64,000 nt of DNA, from the NCBI GenBank assembly GCA_020912385.1, contig CP087215.1, forward strand, positions 2,232,001-2,296,000, written 5' to 3'. The DNA is from Neofusicoccum parvum. Lineage: Eukaryota; Ascomycota; Dothideomycetes; Botryosphaeriales; Botryosphaeriaceae. Each line of letters opens with the position of its first letter. The stretch's first letter is position 1. A program made the translations under genes and the position numbers. Positions 11,644 through 23,160 of this stretch are shown here, piece by piece. The notes beneath the pieces were generated by a model. The model did not search any database. It saw nothing but the letters and a program-made list of their open reading frames with translations, and was not told the origin of the DNA.

Positions 11644-14600
11644 CTACTCCGTGGCTTCGTCTCTGTTTATAAACCGGTATGTTTCTTTTGTAAAGCTTAG
11701 CACGGCCTGTAGCTGTTTACCAGATATCTTCCACTTCTTTTCTTTTCCTTGTCTGGGATCAGTCTTGTTTGGAGGTTTCCCACCCAGTAAGGCTGACAAG
11801 CTGTTCTTCTCAAGTCTACTGTCTTCGTACATCTTTTGTCGGCCTTGTTGTAGCAACGGGCATTCGAGTAGGACATGAGAGACTGATTCGACTTCTCTAC
11901 ATTCGCATTTATCGCTGTCTATCCGGCCCATCCGCTTACGGTGTTGGTTGAGCCAGCAGTGGCCGGTGCGTAGTTGGGCAAGAAGGCCGGCTTGGTTCCG
12001 TGGGAGTTTGTCATATAGGTGGCGGACGTGGGATCCTGGGGGTGCTGTGTCGATGTTGCGGAGGTGTTGGCCTTTCTCTAAGTTCTCCCACTGTGCTGCC
12101 CATTGTCTATGTGCCCTTTCCTTGGCTGCCTGGACTTGGAGATGTGCTAGCGGTTGGTGGTCGTGTTCCCTGAGGCGTGTGGTTGCAGCTTTAGCTAGCT
12201 TGTCTGCTTCTTCGTTTCCTCGAATTCCGGTGTGGCTTGGTATCCATTGGAGGGAGAAGGTGATCTGAAGGCTTTCTTTTAGAGACTGGGCTGTTGTCAG
12301 GATAGATCTAACCAGGCTTTGTCCTGTCTTTCGCTTATAAGGGCTAGCCAACGCTTGGAGCGCTGCTCTGGAGTCACTGTAGATTGTGTAGATGCTGGGT
12401 CCTTGGCTGTTCTTCTCAAGTTGTTGTTCGGCTGCCAGTTCTATGCCGATATTGATAGCAATGAGTTCTGCAGCTGTGACACTGTAAAATCTACTGGAGC
12501 CTATTCCTTTCTGGGTCTTCATATGGACTCTCTGGACCTGATTGAGGATTACTGCTGCTGTTCCTAGTTGACCCTTTACTTTTGATGCGTCCGTGAATAC
12601 TTTTATAGTAGGGTCCTCCTGTAGCTCTTGATTGAGGACTGCTGTGTCGTTCGCATGGGGAGGCTCTAGTTGAATTCTTTCTACCGCGAGCGGTTGCCAT
12701 GGTGGTAGTGGGCAGGTATCGATTGTCTCTATCTCCCCAGGTTGGTTTGAGTCTTGTATCTTGAGAACTGCATTTAGAGGGCTTAGGAAGCTTGCTGCTT
12801 GGCTGAGCGTTGTAGCTGTCTTATTGACTAGCCCTCTACACGGGTGTGAGGCTGGGAGTGTTCGAAGGTTCGTAATTACCCTTGCTGCTCTGGTCTGGAG
12901 ACGCAGCTTTGTAGGAAGGAGGAAGTTCTCATAGTCTAGCGTTTCTGTTGCTACTGTCCGGAAAGCTGAAATGGCCTTGGTTGTTGCAATCCGTTGGATC
13001 CTTGAGAGTACTGCTACTTGCCATTTACACCTCGTAGGAGAGTGCCAGACCAGCGAGGCATAGTCCATCTGGGGGATCACACAGGCTTGGTAGAGTTGGC
13101 GCATTTGTTTTGGTCTGAGGTGTCTTAGCCTACCTATGGCTAGGCAGGTCTTAGTGGCTCGCTTGACTGCTCTCTGGACGTGGGCCTTCCACCGGAGTTG
13201 TTGGTCAAAGATCACTCCTAAGAGCTTTACCTCGCTCTTAGGCTTCACTTCGTAGTCGCCCATTGTTAATGTTGCCGGGCTTGCCTGATTCGCGTTTCTC
13301 GTGAAGTGGATGAGCTCTGTTTTATCAGCCTTAAAGCATGACCCTGTCTGCTCCGCCCATCGCTGCATCCTTGGTATATCTTCTCTTTGCAGTGCAGTGA
13401 GGTTCTTACGGGCCGATAGGCTTGTCCTCCATCTGAAATAGTCGTCGATGTAGGCAGATGCTCCTCCAGTGAAATCGACTGGCTGGTCTATAAGGTCGGC
13501 GTTGTAGAAAGCGAATAAGATAGGGGAGAGAGGTGAGCCTTGTGGGAGTCCTGGATGCTCTAGAGTCGCGGCCGGTTTGGTGTAGCCGTCGAAAGACACT
13601 GAAGCAGTCCTATTATCCATAAAGCTCTGGACCCATCTTCTTATCTCGGCTGGGATTCTCCGTTCTCTTAGGACATTGTCTAAAACATTCTTGTTGACTG
13701 CGTTGAAAGCGCCCTTTAGATCAAAAGCCATTAGTGTGACCACCTTATGCTCTTTCCAGGCGTTCCAGATTGCATCGACTAAGATAAGAAGCGCTTGCTC
13801 CGTAGATCTACCAGGTCTGGCTCCAAACTAGGTGTCTGGGAGGAGGTTGTGCTTCTCAGCGTAGTAGGATATCCTCTTTGCGATTACAGCTTCTAGTAGT
13901 TTTCCAAGCGTGTTTAGTAGCGAGATTGGGCGGTATGCTTTGGGGATTGTATAGTCCGGCTTGCCTGGCTTGCGGAGGACAACGATTGCCGCAGTTCGCC
14001 AGGCTTTTGGGTGATGGCCGAGGTTGATAGATGCGCTGAAAATTTGGCGTGTGTAGTGAGCTACGTGTGGCCATAGCTTCTGCTAAACTAGCATCGGTAG
14101 CCCGTCTTCTCCTGGAGCTGAGCTGGCTTTAGTAGCGACTAGACTTTGGTAGATCTCTGTCTCTGTAACTGGTGACCAGTCTAGTGGGACCGCTGTTGCT
14201 ACTTCAGTAGGGAGCTGTGGCTTCGCTGGCTCTGGGAAGAAGGTATCTAGTAGGAGCTGTGCTTTTTCTTCGTTGCGTGTTATGTCCTTAGTACCGTTGG
14301 AGAGAGTGGGAATGCTGCTGTAGTTGTCACTCGGGCTGGCGTATTTGGCTGCCTTCCAGATCAAGTTTCCGTTGCCAGCCTGGTCTAGGAATTCCTTCCA
14401 GTGGCTGCTCTTAGCGTGGGCAATGGCCTTAACCCATTCTCGCCGAGCTTTCTGCATTTTCGTGTATTAATCCAGCGTATCAGGGTCATCTCTTCCGTGA
14501 GATGCGCGAAGGGTCTGCCAGAGCCGGCGATGCTTGTTAGTCTTTATCTAGTGTTCCTTTAAATCTGGGCTGAACCATTGTTTTGAGTACGAGCAGGGCT

Positions 14601-15516
14601 TAGTAGTGGGAGTTAAGTCGTTCGTCGTGGCTGCTGTAGTACTAATGAGAAGCTCAACGGCTTCGTCTAGCTGTTGCTTGGTATTAATATTTAGTGTCGG
14701 ACCGAGTGCCTCTTGGATAGCTTGGCCAGCTTTCCTCCAGTCTGTTTGCTCGTACAGCTTCCGTGGGGGCCGTTCATTTGTTAATTCTACCTCCATGTTC
14801 TACTTCGAGACGGTGGCGCGGTGGTCTGATCCGTAGTTCTCATCTAGAAGGCTGCACTTAATGAGTTGCTTGGGGATGTTACTGAGGGTTAGGTCTAGCG
14901 TTGTCTTGCTATCTGCCTTGTTGCTCGCGTAGCACGTAGGTGTTCTACGGCGGAGGTGGCTCTGGAGCTCGTGTTCTTCCATAAAGGAAAGCAGGGAGGC
15001 GGCTGTTCCCACTAGGTATGGTTTGATGCTGTCTCCGCCCCAGAGTGGGTCTTGTCTATTGAAGTCCCCTCCTAGGATGAGGCGTGGGGGAGTGTCCTTT
15101 GTCTGTCTTCTAATCGTCTGGCGGATTGTACTGAGTGCCAGTTGCATCTCCTGTTCTGCCGCCTGCTGGGTTCCTCCTATTGGTGGTATGTATACCGAGA
15201 AGACGAGGATCTGTTCTGCTGGTGTTTGAATTCGAATTGCCGTGAGGTCTCGGCTATCGCATTGAATTTGTTGTTGCGCTGAGGTAGAAAGCCTCTTATT
15301 AACGTAGATAGCGCTGCGTTTCTTTCCTTCGCCAGAGTAGGTAGGGGTATAAAGATGCCAGGAGCGGTGTTGGATGAATGACTTGAAGAATGATACTGGC
15401 GGTTCTTGGATGAGAAGAATATCGAGCTTTTCAGTGTCTTGGTCGTTGATGAGGGCTTCCATACACTCGCGTGACTTCCAAATATTTAGCTGTAGGATCC
15501 GGAGTGGCTCTAACAT
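11644..15516 (-). pseudogene. LINE ORF2: APE endonuclease, reverse transcriptase, RNase H (five in-frame stops)
   Basis: One frame of about 1291 codons from ATG 15516. An apurinic-type endonuclease comes first (ILQLNIWKSRECMEAL, LLIQEPP, GGDFNRQDPLWGG, YGSDHRAT). The reverse transcriptase follows, with FGARPGRSTEQAL, MAFDLKGAFNAV, GLPQGSPLSPILF and the catalytic AYIDDY. RNase H comes next (VFTDASKVKGQLGTAAVI, ELIAINIG, YSDSRAALQAL, WIPSHTGIRGNEEADKLAK), then a terminal cysteine-rich motif (CECREVESVSHVLLEC). In-frame stops are at 14800, 14548, 14467, 14083 and 13828; all are TAG or TAA. ATG 15516 overlaps the ORF1 stop as ATGTTAG, suggesting translation by reinitiation in the ancestral element. 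Confidence 0.9.
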
Positions 15517-16898
15517 TCGGTTCTGCGTGCGTATGGAAGACGTTTACTACATTGGGGTGCTCTTGTTAGGTGGTTCTGTCCGCAATCGGCGCACCGTGGG
15601 GTTGTTCCAGGAAGATAATCCCGGGTGTCGTGTTCCTCGCAGCAGTTTCCACATCTTTGCTTCTCTCTGCAGTTCCAGGCAAGGTGTCCAGGGGCTTGAC
15701 AGCGGAAGCATCTCTTCCTCTCCATGCTATAGTATTCAACGCGGCTAGTAAACTGTTGTCCAAACCTGAGGCCGTTATAAATGGCGTGCTGGGCTGCTTG
15801 TTCCGAGTAAAACCAGATCCCGAGGGAGGCGTGGCGTCCGAGAGGGGCGTCTTTCTTCTTCATCCATGCGATATCTTCAATCTGGTAGCCGAGCTGCGTG
15901 AGATTATTCTCCTGGCTGATCTTCTCGATGCTGTGTTCTTTCTCGCCTATCTGAATCTCTTCAGTTGGTGTAAGGTGGGCGACTATTCCATAGCGGGGGT
16001 GGGTAATCTTAGTCTGCTCTCCTAGCTTCTCCACCTACTCGGTGTTCTTCTCAGCAGTCTCTTTTCCTTTGTCTGTTCTGAACCGAATAAGATATCCTGT
16101 CTTTATAGAGCCTACCCCTAGGATCTCCACGTCCTTGGTGTTGTCGCATTCTTTGAGGGCATCTGAAATCTGCTTGGCTACTTCGTCCTGCGGTATGTCT
16201 CGTTTTAATTGGTTGTCCGACGTGTCTTGGTCCGTTTGGAGCTGCGTAGTGGTGATCTTCATTACCTGGAGACTGTTTCCAGATTGCTTGTGGTACGACT
16301 GAGGAGGTGGGGCAGTAGGTGGGAGTGCCGCTACTCTAGCCCAGTTCCGCTGTTGAGGCTGTTGCTGGCGTGTGGTCTTGAGTTCATGGCTAATCTTGTC
16401 TACTTTCTCTGTGAGGTCTATAACCTGCTTCTGTAGAGCCTTGTTCTGGGTGATGAGAGTCTCGCGTTCTTTCTTAGCATCTTCTTGCCCTTGCTATAGG
16501 AGTTGAAGAAGTTCTTTTTGCTGAGAGAGCTCCTTCTTCATGTATTCCACTAGAGGGGGGATATCTGGCATGTTAATGAGGGCTATCTTGGCTCGCTCTG
16601 CATTTAGGTTGGACTTGGCTTGGGCCTCGGTAGCCTGTGTTTCGGTGTTCTGGGTCTTGGTAGCTTGGGTTTTAGTAGTCTGGGTTTCTTTGGTAGTCTT
16701 TCTCGCTTGTGGTGTGGCTTTGCTTTTCCCAGCTGTTCTGCTATCTGTTGGCATAATACGGGAAGTACTGCGTGTAGTCCTTCCTGGTAGTGTTTCTTCT
16801 CGGTTAATCCTTAGGGTTCGGACAGCTGTAGGGGCCTGGGGCGAGGCTGGGTTGGTGGGGCTCTGCGCCCGGGGTGTATGGGGCTCTGTGCTCCCCAT
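15510..16898 (-). pseudogene. LINE ORF1: gag-like nucleic-acid-binding protein (two in-frame stops)
   Basis: ATG 16898 opens an Ala/Thr/Lys/Gln-rich N-terminus with ETQ/TKTQ repeats. A coiled-coil-like stretch near 16400-16500 follows (ELSQQKELLQLL, then KERETLITQNKALQKQVIDL). The C-terminus has CCHC zinc knuckles: CFRCQAPGHLAWNC is canonical, a degenerate second one follows, and the third is CADCGQNHLTRAPQC. In-frame TAG codons at 16494 and 16035 interrupt it. Such proteins package LINE RNA. The 3' end overlaps the ORF2 start. Confidence 0.85.
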
Positions 16899-17093
16899 GC
16901 TACCTTATCGGCGCACGGGCCGGGAAGGTGAAAATCTTTGTGGAGAGAAGAGGCGATGTGGTTGAATTGAGACTGGCTCTTACGGGCCCACCAGGGCAGT
17001 GCACGCCCTGGGCCTGGGCTGAGTTACTCTCCTGAATGTGCGCTTTCTTTTGCTTTCGGTTTTCTGGTGGCGGCAGTTCGGGATTGAGGTCGG

Positions 17094-17106
17094 CAGCCGG
17101 GATTGA
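17094..17106 (+). repeat. Target-site duplication, LINE 5' side
   Basis: The sequence CAGCCGGGATTGA lies inside exon 2 of the BTB gene, 10 bases from its 3' splice site. Removing one copy plus the element restores an open frame. Confidence 0.88.
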
Positions 17107-18275
17107 TTGATGGATTCTGCAAAGTACCAGTCAGATATGCATTGATGTCCGGGGCCTTGTTACTATTAAATAAACTTACCCACGAAATGCTCGGGAATCG
17201 GGTATGCATCGCACACAAGTGGCTCGCATGCTCCACGCTGCGCCGCTTTCGTGGCTTGCCTAAATTCATCTGTCTTCCTGAACACCCAGGCTATGCAAAT
17301 CCAACGGCAAACGTCCTCCGAGAACGTGATTGGCATTCCGTCCTTTAGTCCGTCTACCCACATGTCCGTAAATGGCTCCACGGCCTCGTGGCAGTCAAAG
17401 TAGTCGACCAACACAGCCATTTCCGCCAGAATCTCGGGCGTCACCCTCCGTGGGACTCTCCTAGTTCGTCCATGGATGATATGGAGCAGGATGGCGAAAG
17501 CGTCGGGGTTTTGGAGATTCCGGAATGCAACCTCGACGGAGCCTTGGGTGCAGAGGGTGTGGCCTTCGGCCAGGTCGCTACTGAACATGTTGTGAAAGTA
17601 GGAAGATGCGAGGCGGAGGTGATATGACGATGCACGAACGCGGATATGAGGCATAACCTCGTGGTTAAGTGATATAGGGCCTTCTGATGATGTTGGTCGG
17701 GGTGCGGAAGCGGCCATGTCGGAGTCTGTTTGCGGCAAGTTGCTCTTAGTACTGCGAACAGAATCATCTAGGCCTTCTCCAGCAAGTACTATATTCACTT
17801 CATTCGCGGCGGCTTTGGAAGCACCCTCTGAGGATGATGCGCTTCCTGTCGTTGTAGCGGAGGTCTGTTCAATCCCGGTGGACTGGACCTCAGCTCTGAT
17901 CTGTGGTTCCGGACTAGTAGATAGTATAAGAATGACGTCTCCCCTCGGATCCAGGTCGTACTCATCCATCAGCAAGTTGGTGGACATCTTCAAGTTTTGT
18001 GATCAAGAGAATGTGAGCATAACGATACTTTGAGGTTCGCACTGAATAAACGAGATAGAAAACTCCACCCAAGTTTGTTTTCTGACAGAATCTTAAAGAA
18101 TTCACCCTGACGTCATTGCGAGCTGCACAGATCCGAGGAATGTACAGAAGCCAAAATTTCTTAAACCATAGGCGAGGCTCTCTCCTAAGAAATCGATTCG
18201 TTTACCCTTACATTGATCATGAACGAGGCCGCCTACTCCAATCGGCGTCGTGCGCACGATACTCCCGACCATTGG

Positions 18276-19349
18276 CTACACATCAAAAGTCTGCAACACC
18301 CCGATTGTGTCTACAACGCACTTTTCCAGCGGTGTGAAATTGTTGCCGAGAATCTCCCTTGCCCTCGTGGAATCCAGCCTGTACACGCCGCCCCTGGGGT
18401 ATCCGACACTGTCCCACTGCTCCGCCGGCGGCAGCCGGGCCCTGTACTCAGGGAACTCCCTGGAGATAATCTCAAGAATGTCCTTGTTGCAGAACTGCTC
18501 GTCGGACGTGAAGAAAATCCTCTCCCCCGCGGCGCGCGGGTCCTCCATGGCCTTCACGTGCCCCAGCGCCACGTCCCTCACGTCGACCCACGCGTAAAAC
18601 GTAGTGGGCAGCATCTGCCCGGCCAAGAACGCGAGGAAGCGCTTGTTCGAGTTGTTGAGCGCGTCCAGCGAGCTCAGGTAGTGCACGACGGGCCCGAACA
18701 CGAACGGCGGGCACAGCGTCGTCAGCGCGAAGCCGGGGCGCTCGCGCTCGACGTACTCCCACGCCGCCCGCTCCGCGAACGTCTTGCTGCCGCGGTACCC
18801 GGCCACCGCGTCCGCCAGCGCCTCCGCGTGCGAGATGGGGTTCCAGTCCGCGGCGCTGTAGGTGTGCGCCGGCCGGTCGCCGAGCGAGAGGTCGATCATG
18901 GCCGCGAACGAGGAGAGCACCACGACGCGCGTCACGGTCGGCGCGAAGGCGTGGGCGGATTTGAGCAGGCCTACGGTGCCGACGATGGCCGGGTCGAGGA
19001 CCTCCTTCTGCACGTCGGTGATGTTGAGGTTGAGCGGGCTGGCGGTGTGGATGACGGCTTCGATGGGCGGCGAGGATTGGACGGCTGCGTCGAATGCGCC
19101 CTCTTGCGCGATGTCGGGCACGATGGCGAAGTCCAGCTTGTCTTTGCCATGGTCGGGGTGAGCGGCTTTGATGCGGTCGGCCTTTTCCTGGCTGCGTACA
19201 GTTGTGACGACTGAGTGTCTGCCGGGAGCTAATTAGCGGCGCGTAGAGATGGGTCGAGAGAGCGTAGGGACAAACCCGCGCTGGAGGAGCACGTCGAGGA
19301 CGTGCGCGGCAATGAAACCGCTCCCGCCGGTAAGAAGAACGCGTGTCAT
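18276..19349 (-). CDS. NAD(P)-dependent SDR ketoreductase (extended, Gre2/dihydroflavonol-reductase-like)
   Basis: ATG 19349 opens MTRVLLTGGSGFIAAHVLDV, a Rossmann dinucleotide-binding GxxGxxA motif. One intron of about 58 nt (about 19227-19284, donor GTTTGT, branch GCTAAT) splits the codon after LLQRG. Downstream are HTASPLN, VVLSSFAAM, the catalytic YRGSK (YxxxK) and LCPPFVFGP. The protein is about 300 residues, normal for extended SDRs of the aldehyde/ketone reductase group. Homologous ketoreductases in azaphilone clusters reduce a side-chain ketone before ring closure; that role here is inferred from context. It diverges from the Mga2/Spt23-like gene. A decayed second copy lies at 55.7-56.0 kb. 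GC content is high, like the PKS genes. Confidence 0.88.
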
Positions 19350-19763
19350 TGTCGGCCCCGAGAGCAAATTGCATTTGCACGGAGCTTCTCAGATGATCGC
19401 ATTGGAAATAAGTCTTTCATTGCATTGATTGAGGCTGTAGAGGCGTGCTGATACTCCGTCGGATAATCTGTTTCTCATGTCCGCCAAGCATGCGCGTGTT
19501 ACTCCGAAGGAGTAAAAGATCCCCCGCAGACATGCTTGTTCACCCACACATCTCGGAAGCAAGGTTGAACTCTGGAACATGTCTGAACTTGTGATGGAAT
19601 ATCTTCGGGGCTAGGCTGAGAGTGATTAAGCCGATGAAGTGGTAGTTGCCAGATCGGGACGCTGAGCATTCGGGCATGAATACCTGGAAAGCAGTGCGGA
19701 TACACTGCTGAGAAGCACGGATTCCTCACTGAATATTCCACCCATGCGCTCTTGAACTTTTGC
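19350..19763. promoter_or_regulatory. Divergent promoter region, ketoreductase and Mga2-like gene
   Basis: A stretch of about 410 bases between two divergent start codons. No convincing ORF or recognisable motif is visible. Confidence 0.4.
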
Positions 19764-21545
19764 ATGTCTGCTACGTCACCAATATATTCCACCGGCTTCT
19801 TTGTGGAGCGAGAAGCACACACGGTCGAACCGTGGGCTTCGGAGTTTCTTGTCGAAATGAACGACAACTTCGACATGAACTCACGAAGTCAAGACGAAAT
19901 GCTGTGGGACATATTCTGCGATGGGATGCAAGGGTCAGACTCTCTGGCAAAGGAATACATGCAAGAAAGCATGGCGGACAGTAGTGCAGGCAGCAACTTA
20001 CCCGGAGACACAGTGAGAGTTTTGCATCTCGAGCTCTTCAGACATTGCGCTGACCGAGAACAGCGACCAATAAGTGCGATGGATGTACTATCTCCCGTCA
20101 CTATGTACTCCCCGGATATCATCGACGCCTCAACAAGCCTCCAACGCGCGCTGCCATCCCCTGTTTCCGATCACCAACCGTCTTCATTGTATATCCACCC
20201 CAGCCTGAGCAAGTCACGAGTCGAGACCCAGATGAGGATCAGGATGACTCTGGATCCCTTGCCTTCTGGAATTGCAAAACTTCATCTTCCACCCCACACC
20301 ATCGGAAAAGCAAGGTTGCTGGTCGAAGCCAAGGACAGAGTGAAATCGCCCGACACCTTGGAACTCCACGTCGCCCTCGTGAGGGCCAGTGCAATGCAAA
20401 ACGTAACCTCACGGAGCCAAGCTTTGATAAATGCAGCGAACCGGGCAGCTCAGATAACGCTATGCAGAGAAGATGAACCAATGCAAAATGAAAGGGAAGT
20501 CCAAATTTGCCAAGTCTGCAAGCTTCGAGAACGAAAACGAGCATCCCGGAAAACCAGGATTCAAGGTGACGAGCACTTATGGACTCAGTTTGAAGATGAG
20601 CGTGTTGTCATTTTTAACGACACCGAGTATAAAGAGTGGAGATTGCCAAAGGGCGTGCTTGACGAGAAAACCGGACATATGATTGGGTGGCGGCGCGGTG
20701 CCATGCAGCTGGAATTGCCCATGCGCATAGCCTGCTACTGTCGCCATCATGGAGAAAACCTTGGCTTTTGGTAAGTTCATTCCGCCACTACAATGGGCTT
20801 AAATTGCTGACAAAGATGCTGGAGTGTGATATTTACCATCACCAACCACGAAAGCAGCCTCGTTGCCCAATGCATAACAGATCCTATTCTGATTACCGAT
20901 GATCACAAAGCCCTGCCGAGAGCATCCGCTAGTCAAAGCAATGCAGCCTTTTCCGACACCCCGCCATTCATTGAGCCGGACTGGAATATTCCAATGTCGC
21001 CCACCAGAGCTCTGCGAGCTTCGATCCCTGAGGAAGCATCGCCTTCACATTTCGCTTTGGAACAACCGACGAAGAAACGTAAAGTTGCATCTTCATTCGA
21101 TTCTCCGGGAAATTCAAAACAGAAACGCAGAGATACAGCTTCGTCAATTCAGGTGCCTACTCCACCGGTAGAGTCTTTCGATTGTTTATCCCCTCCACTC
21201 GGAATTCCCAAGGACGATCGGAACCAAACTCAACTACCACGACAAAAGCTGTCACCTCGACTGTATAAAGTTCTTCCAGAAAGAGCTTTAAAATATGGAG
21301 GGATTGAGATTGTCTGTCTTGGTGATAACTTCGATCGTACGATTGAGGTTCTCTTTGGGGACACTGTCGCCACAACGACCACCTTCTGGAATAGTCAGGT
21401 ATTGGTTTGTCTGGTGCCCCATAGCATGGTCGCAAGGGCTGTTACAATCACGCTTCGATCGGGATCGGGGCTCCTGGAGACACCCTGCATCCCGGTGGCA
21501 TTCACGTACGTGGATAGTGACAGCAAGGCCCTTGTTGAAGGTTAG
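19764..21545 (+). CDS. Short Mga2/Spt23-like protein with IPT/TIG domain
   Basis: Starts at ATG 19764 or, more like relatives, at ATG 19857 (MNDNFDMNSRSQDEML). One intron, 20771-20824, keeps the frame (HGENLGF, then VIFTITNHESSLVAQC). The central block has the Mga2/Spt23 signatures RIRMTLDPLP, LHLPPHTIGKARLL, ICQVCKLRERKRASRK and ITDDHK. A basic KKRK segment near 21070 could be a nuclear signal. The C-terminus is an IPT/TIG fold (VLPERALKYGGIEIVCLGDNF, then LVPHSMVARAVTITLRSG). It stops after about 575 residues, so the ankyrin repeats and membrane anchor of full-length Mga2/Spt23 are absent. Full-length relatives are membrane-bound sensors that regulate fatty-acid desaturation; this one would be soluble. 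Its place among biosynthetic genes makes it a candidate regulator, by inference only. Confidence 0.82.
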
Positions 21546-21959
21546 AAACCCGGAAGCACGATATCCACAGACAAGCAGCAAGATGGAACACTACAGTAAA
21601 AGGAGATCGTTTCATTGACATGATTGTTATAAAAATTCTCCAAGCCAGACTAAAACATCCTGTCGTGACCATTCAAATTGAAGCCCACATGTACCGAGTT
21701 CGTTGCGAATAAGATAGATCCATCATGCATCAAGTTTCGGATATTGAAAGTCAGAAGCTTATCATTGAGAGAATGGCAACGGCGATGGACTTGAAATATT
21801 TATTGTGCAGTCGGACTTCGGAAAATCGCGGAGTATTGAGGCTGATGGATCATCTCAAACGATACAGTAAAAATTACGCTATCGCATACCCTACTTAAGC
21901 CCATCCAGCCGCACCACACATCCTCCATTGCTTGCGATTTCCACCCACCACTCTCAAAC
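21546..21959. other. Intergenic spacer with promoter of the FSH hydrolase
   Basis: A stretch of about 410 bases without a credible ORF. The last part, around 21885-21900, is AT-rich with TACTTAAG and no clear TATA box. Confidence 0.4.
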
Positions 21960-22830
21960 ATGACTGTCCGGATTCTTTGCCTTCACGGCATGGGCGTCAA
22001 CTCCGCTATTTTTGCCGCGCAGACAGGTACGACAACCATGATTTCCCGGCGAATCCATAACTGAATCCTGGACAGCACACTTCCGCTCCCTTTTACCTTC
22101 GAACTATGAATATGTATTCTTACCGGCCATGCAACCATGCGAGGTTGCCGAAGGAGTTGCAGCATTCTACCCGGGACCGTACCGATGCTGGTACGACACA
22201 CCTACCACATCCAACATCGAAAAAGCGCAGGCACTTGTTCTCCGATATATTAAGAAAGCCGGCCCATTCGACGGTGTGATGGGCTTCAGCCAAGGGGCCG
22301 CGCTCGCAGCATCCGTAATGCTGCGTTACGAACTGGCAGGAGAAGTTCCACCCTTCAAATTTGCCATACTCATGGGATCGGCACTGCCCTTCTCCGAAAC
22401 GACGAATCATGGAATCGACTTGAGAGTGCCGTTTGAATCTACCATCACGAGGCCAACAACGTCTCCCTACGTCCCAGAGCATCTGATGCCCGGATCGGCG
22501 CACGGGAACAATAAAGCGGGGGTGACGGAGGGATTCAAACTCAACCCTCACCAGGCCGAATCGTTCTACCAGATGTATCATCCATCGATGGATGAGGTCC
22601 GTATCCAGATCCCATCCGTACACGTCATTGGCGCCAAGGACAAGTACAGGTTGCAGTCCCTCGATCTGGTACACCTGTGCGCCAAGGAAACTGCCTTGGT
22701 TCTCGAGCATCCAGGCGGACATGAAATGCCGCCGAGGGACATGGCGGAAGATTTGTGTGATCTGATCGAAACAGCGGTTGCGCTGGGATGGAATCAAATC
22801 ACTGAACCTGGATTGGTTGGAAGGTTGTAA
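21960..22830 (+). CDS. FSH-type serine hydrolase (alpha/beta, FSH1 family), copy 1
   Basis: ATG 21960 gives MTVRILCLHGMGVNSAIFAAQ. One intron (about 22028-22075) joins to HFRSLLPSNYEYVFLPA. The nucleophile elbow is GFSQGA, the acid is in GAKDKY, and the histidine is in PGGHEMP, a complete Ser-Asp-His triad. Length is about 270 residues, as usual for the family. FSH hydrolases in azaphilone and citrinin-type clusters act on PKS-bound or freshly released intermediates and boost product release. It sits between the Mga2-like gene and the medium-chain reductase. A second FSH gene lies at 52.5 kb; the two are clearly different in sequence and so not a recent duplication. Confidence 0.88.
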
Positions 22831-23160
22831 TGTTTGCGCGTCGGAGGTTCGTGGGGGCGCGGATGGGCATATAAGAACCTCCGAGCGCAGGCCATCAATT
22901 GCTTTATCCGGACACACCCTTAGGACCGCCACCTTTGTTAAGTGTATCTTAGAGGGGGGAAATAGATCAGAAAAGGAAGACGTTTTATTACAATTTCGCG
23001 TAGATGTGCGTGCATTGGTCACGTCTACTTTTGAGCAACTTTGAGCCATCGAACAAGCAGCATACCTGCATGGTACACAGGTTCATGAGTCTTGTATCTA
23101 CACATCGAAAGCCTCCGGCAGATTGGACGCAGGTCGGACTCAAGGTGGCCTGAAGGCTAT

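Larger units (their letters stand above)
11472..17093 (-). mobile_element. Tad-like non-LTR retrotransposon (LINE), near full length
   Basis: A 5.6-kb element in minus orientation with two overlapping reading frames: ORF1 (gag-like with zinc knuckles) and ORF2 (endonuclease, reverse transcriptase, RNase H). It is bounded by a 13-bp direct repeat, CAGCCGGGATTGA, at 11459-11471 and 17094-17106. The 3' end (low coordinates) finishes in tandem AACTC units instead of poly(A). The 5' untranslated region occupies about 16899-17093. The domain set and terminal short repeat fit the Tad/I-like group of fungal LINEs; clade assignment needs a phylogeny. ORF2 has five and ORF1 two in-frame stops but no frameshift, so the copy is recent yet inactive. 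Confidence 0.92.
11021..17987 (-). pseudogene. Fungal BTB/POZ-domain protein gene, split by a LINE insertion
   Basis: Exon 1 is 17987-17180, starting ATG at 17987 (MSTNLLMDEYDLDPRGDVIL). It carries the BTB core (VRASSYHLRLASSYFHNMF, LLHIIHGRTRRVPRRV). A 63-nt intron (17117-17179, donor GTAAGT, acceptor TTTGCAG) joins exon 2, which starts 17116-17094 and resumes at 11458-11021 beyond the retroelement. Across the deleted insertion the frame runs without a break (HFVE, then INQSRLTSILQILCILHDR), followed by ECDSMVLGSLTRKLRAKGIL and ending LNGLNINE. These are features of the large fungal BTB family with a conserved C-terminal half. About 420 residues are predicted before insertion. These proteins probably serve as adaptors; function unknown. 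The insertion places several stops in the transcript, so the gene is broken unless the element were spliced out. Confidence 0.85.

Noticed and set aside
18213..19214. 333-codon plus-strand frame over the SDR gene
   Set aside because: Antisense to the conserved ketoreductase; Arg/Val-rich shadow.
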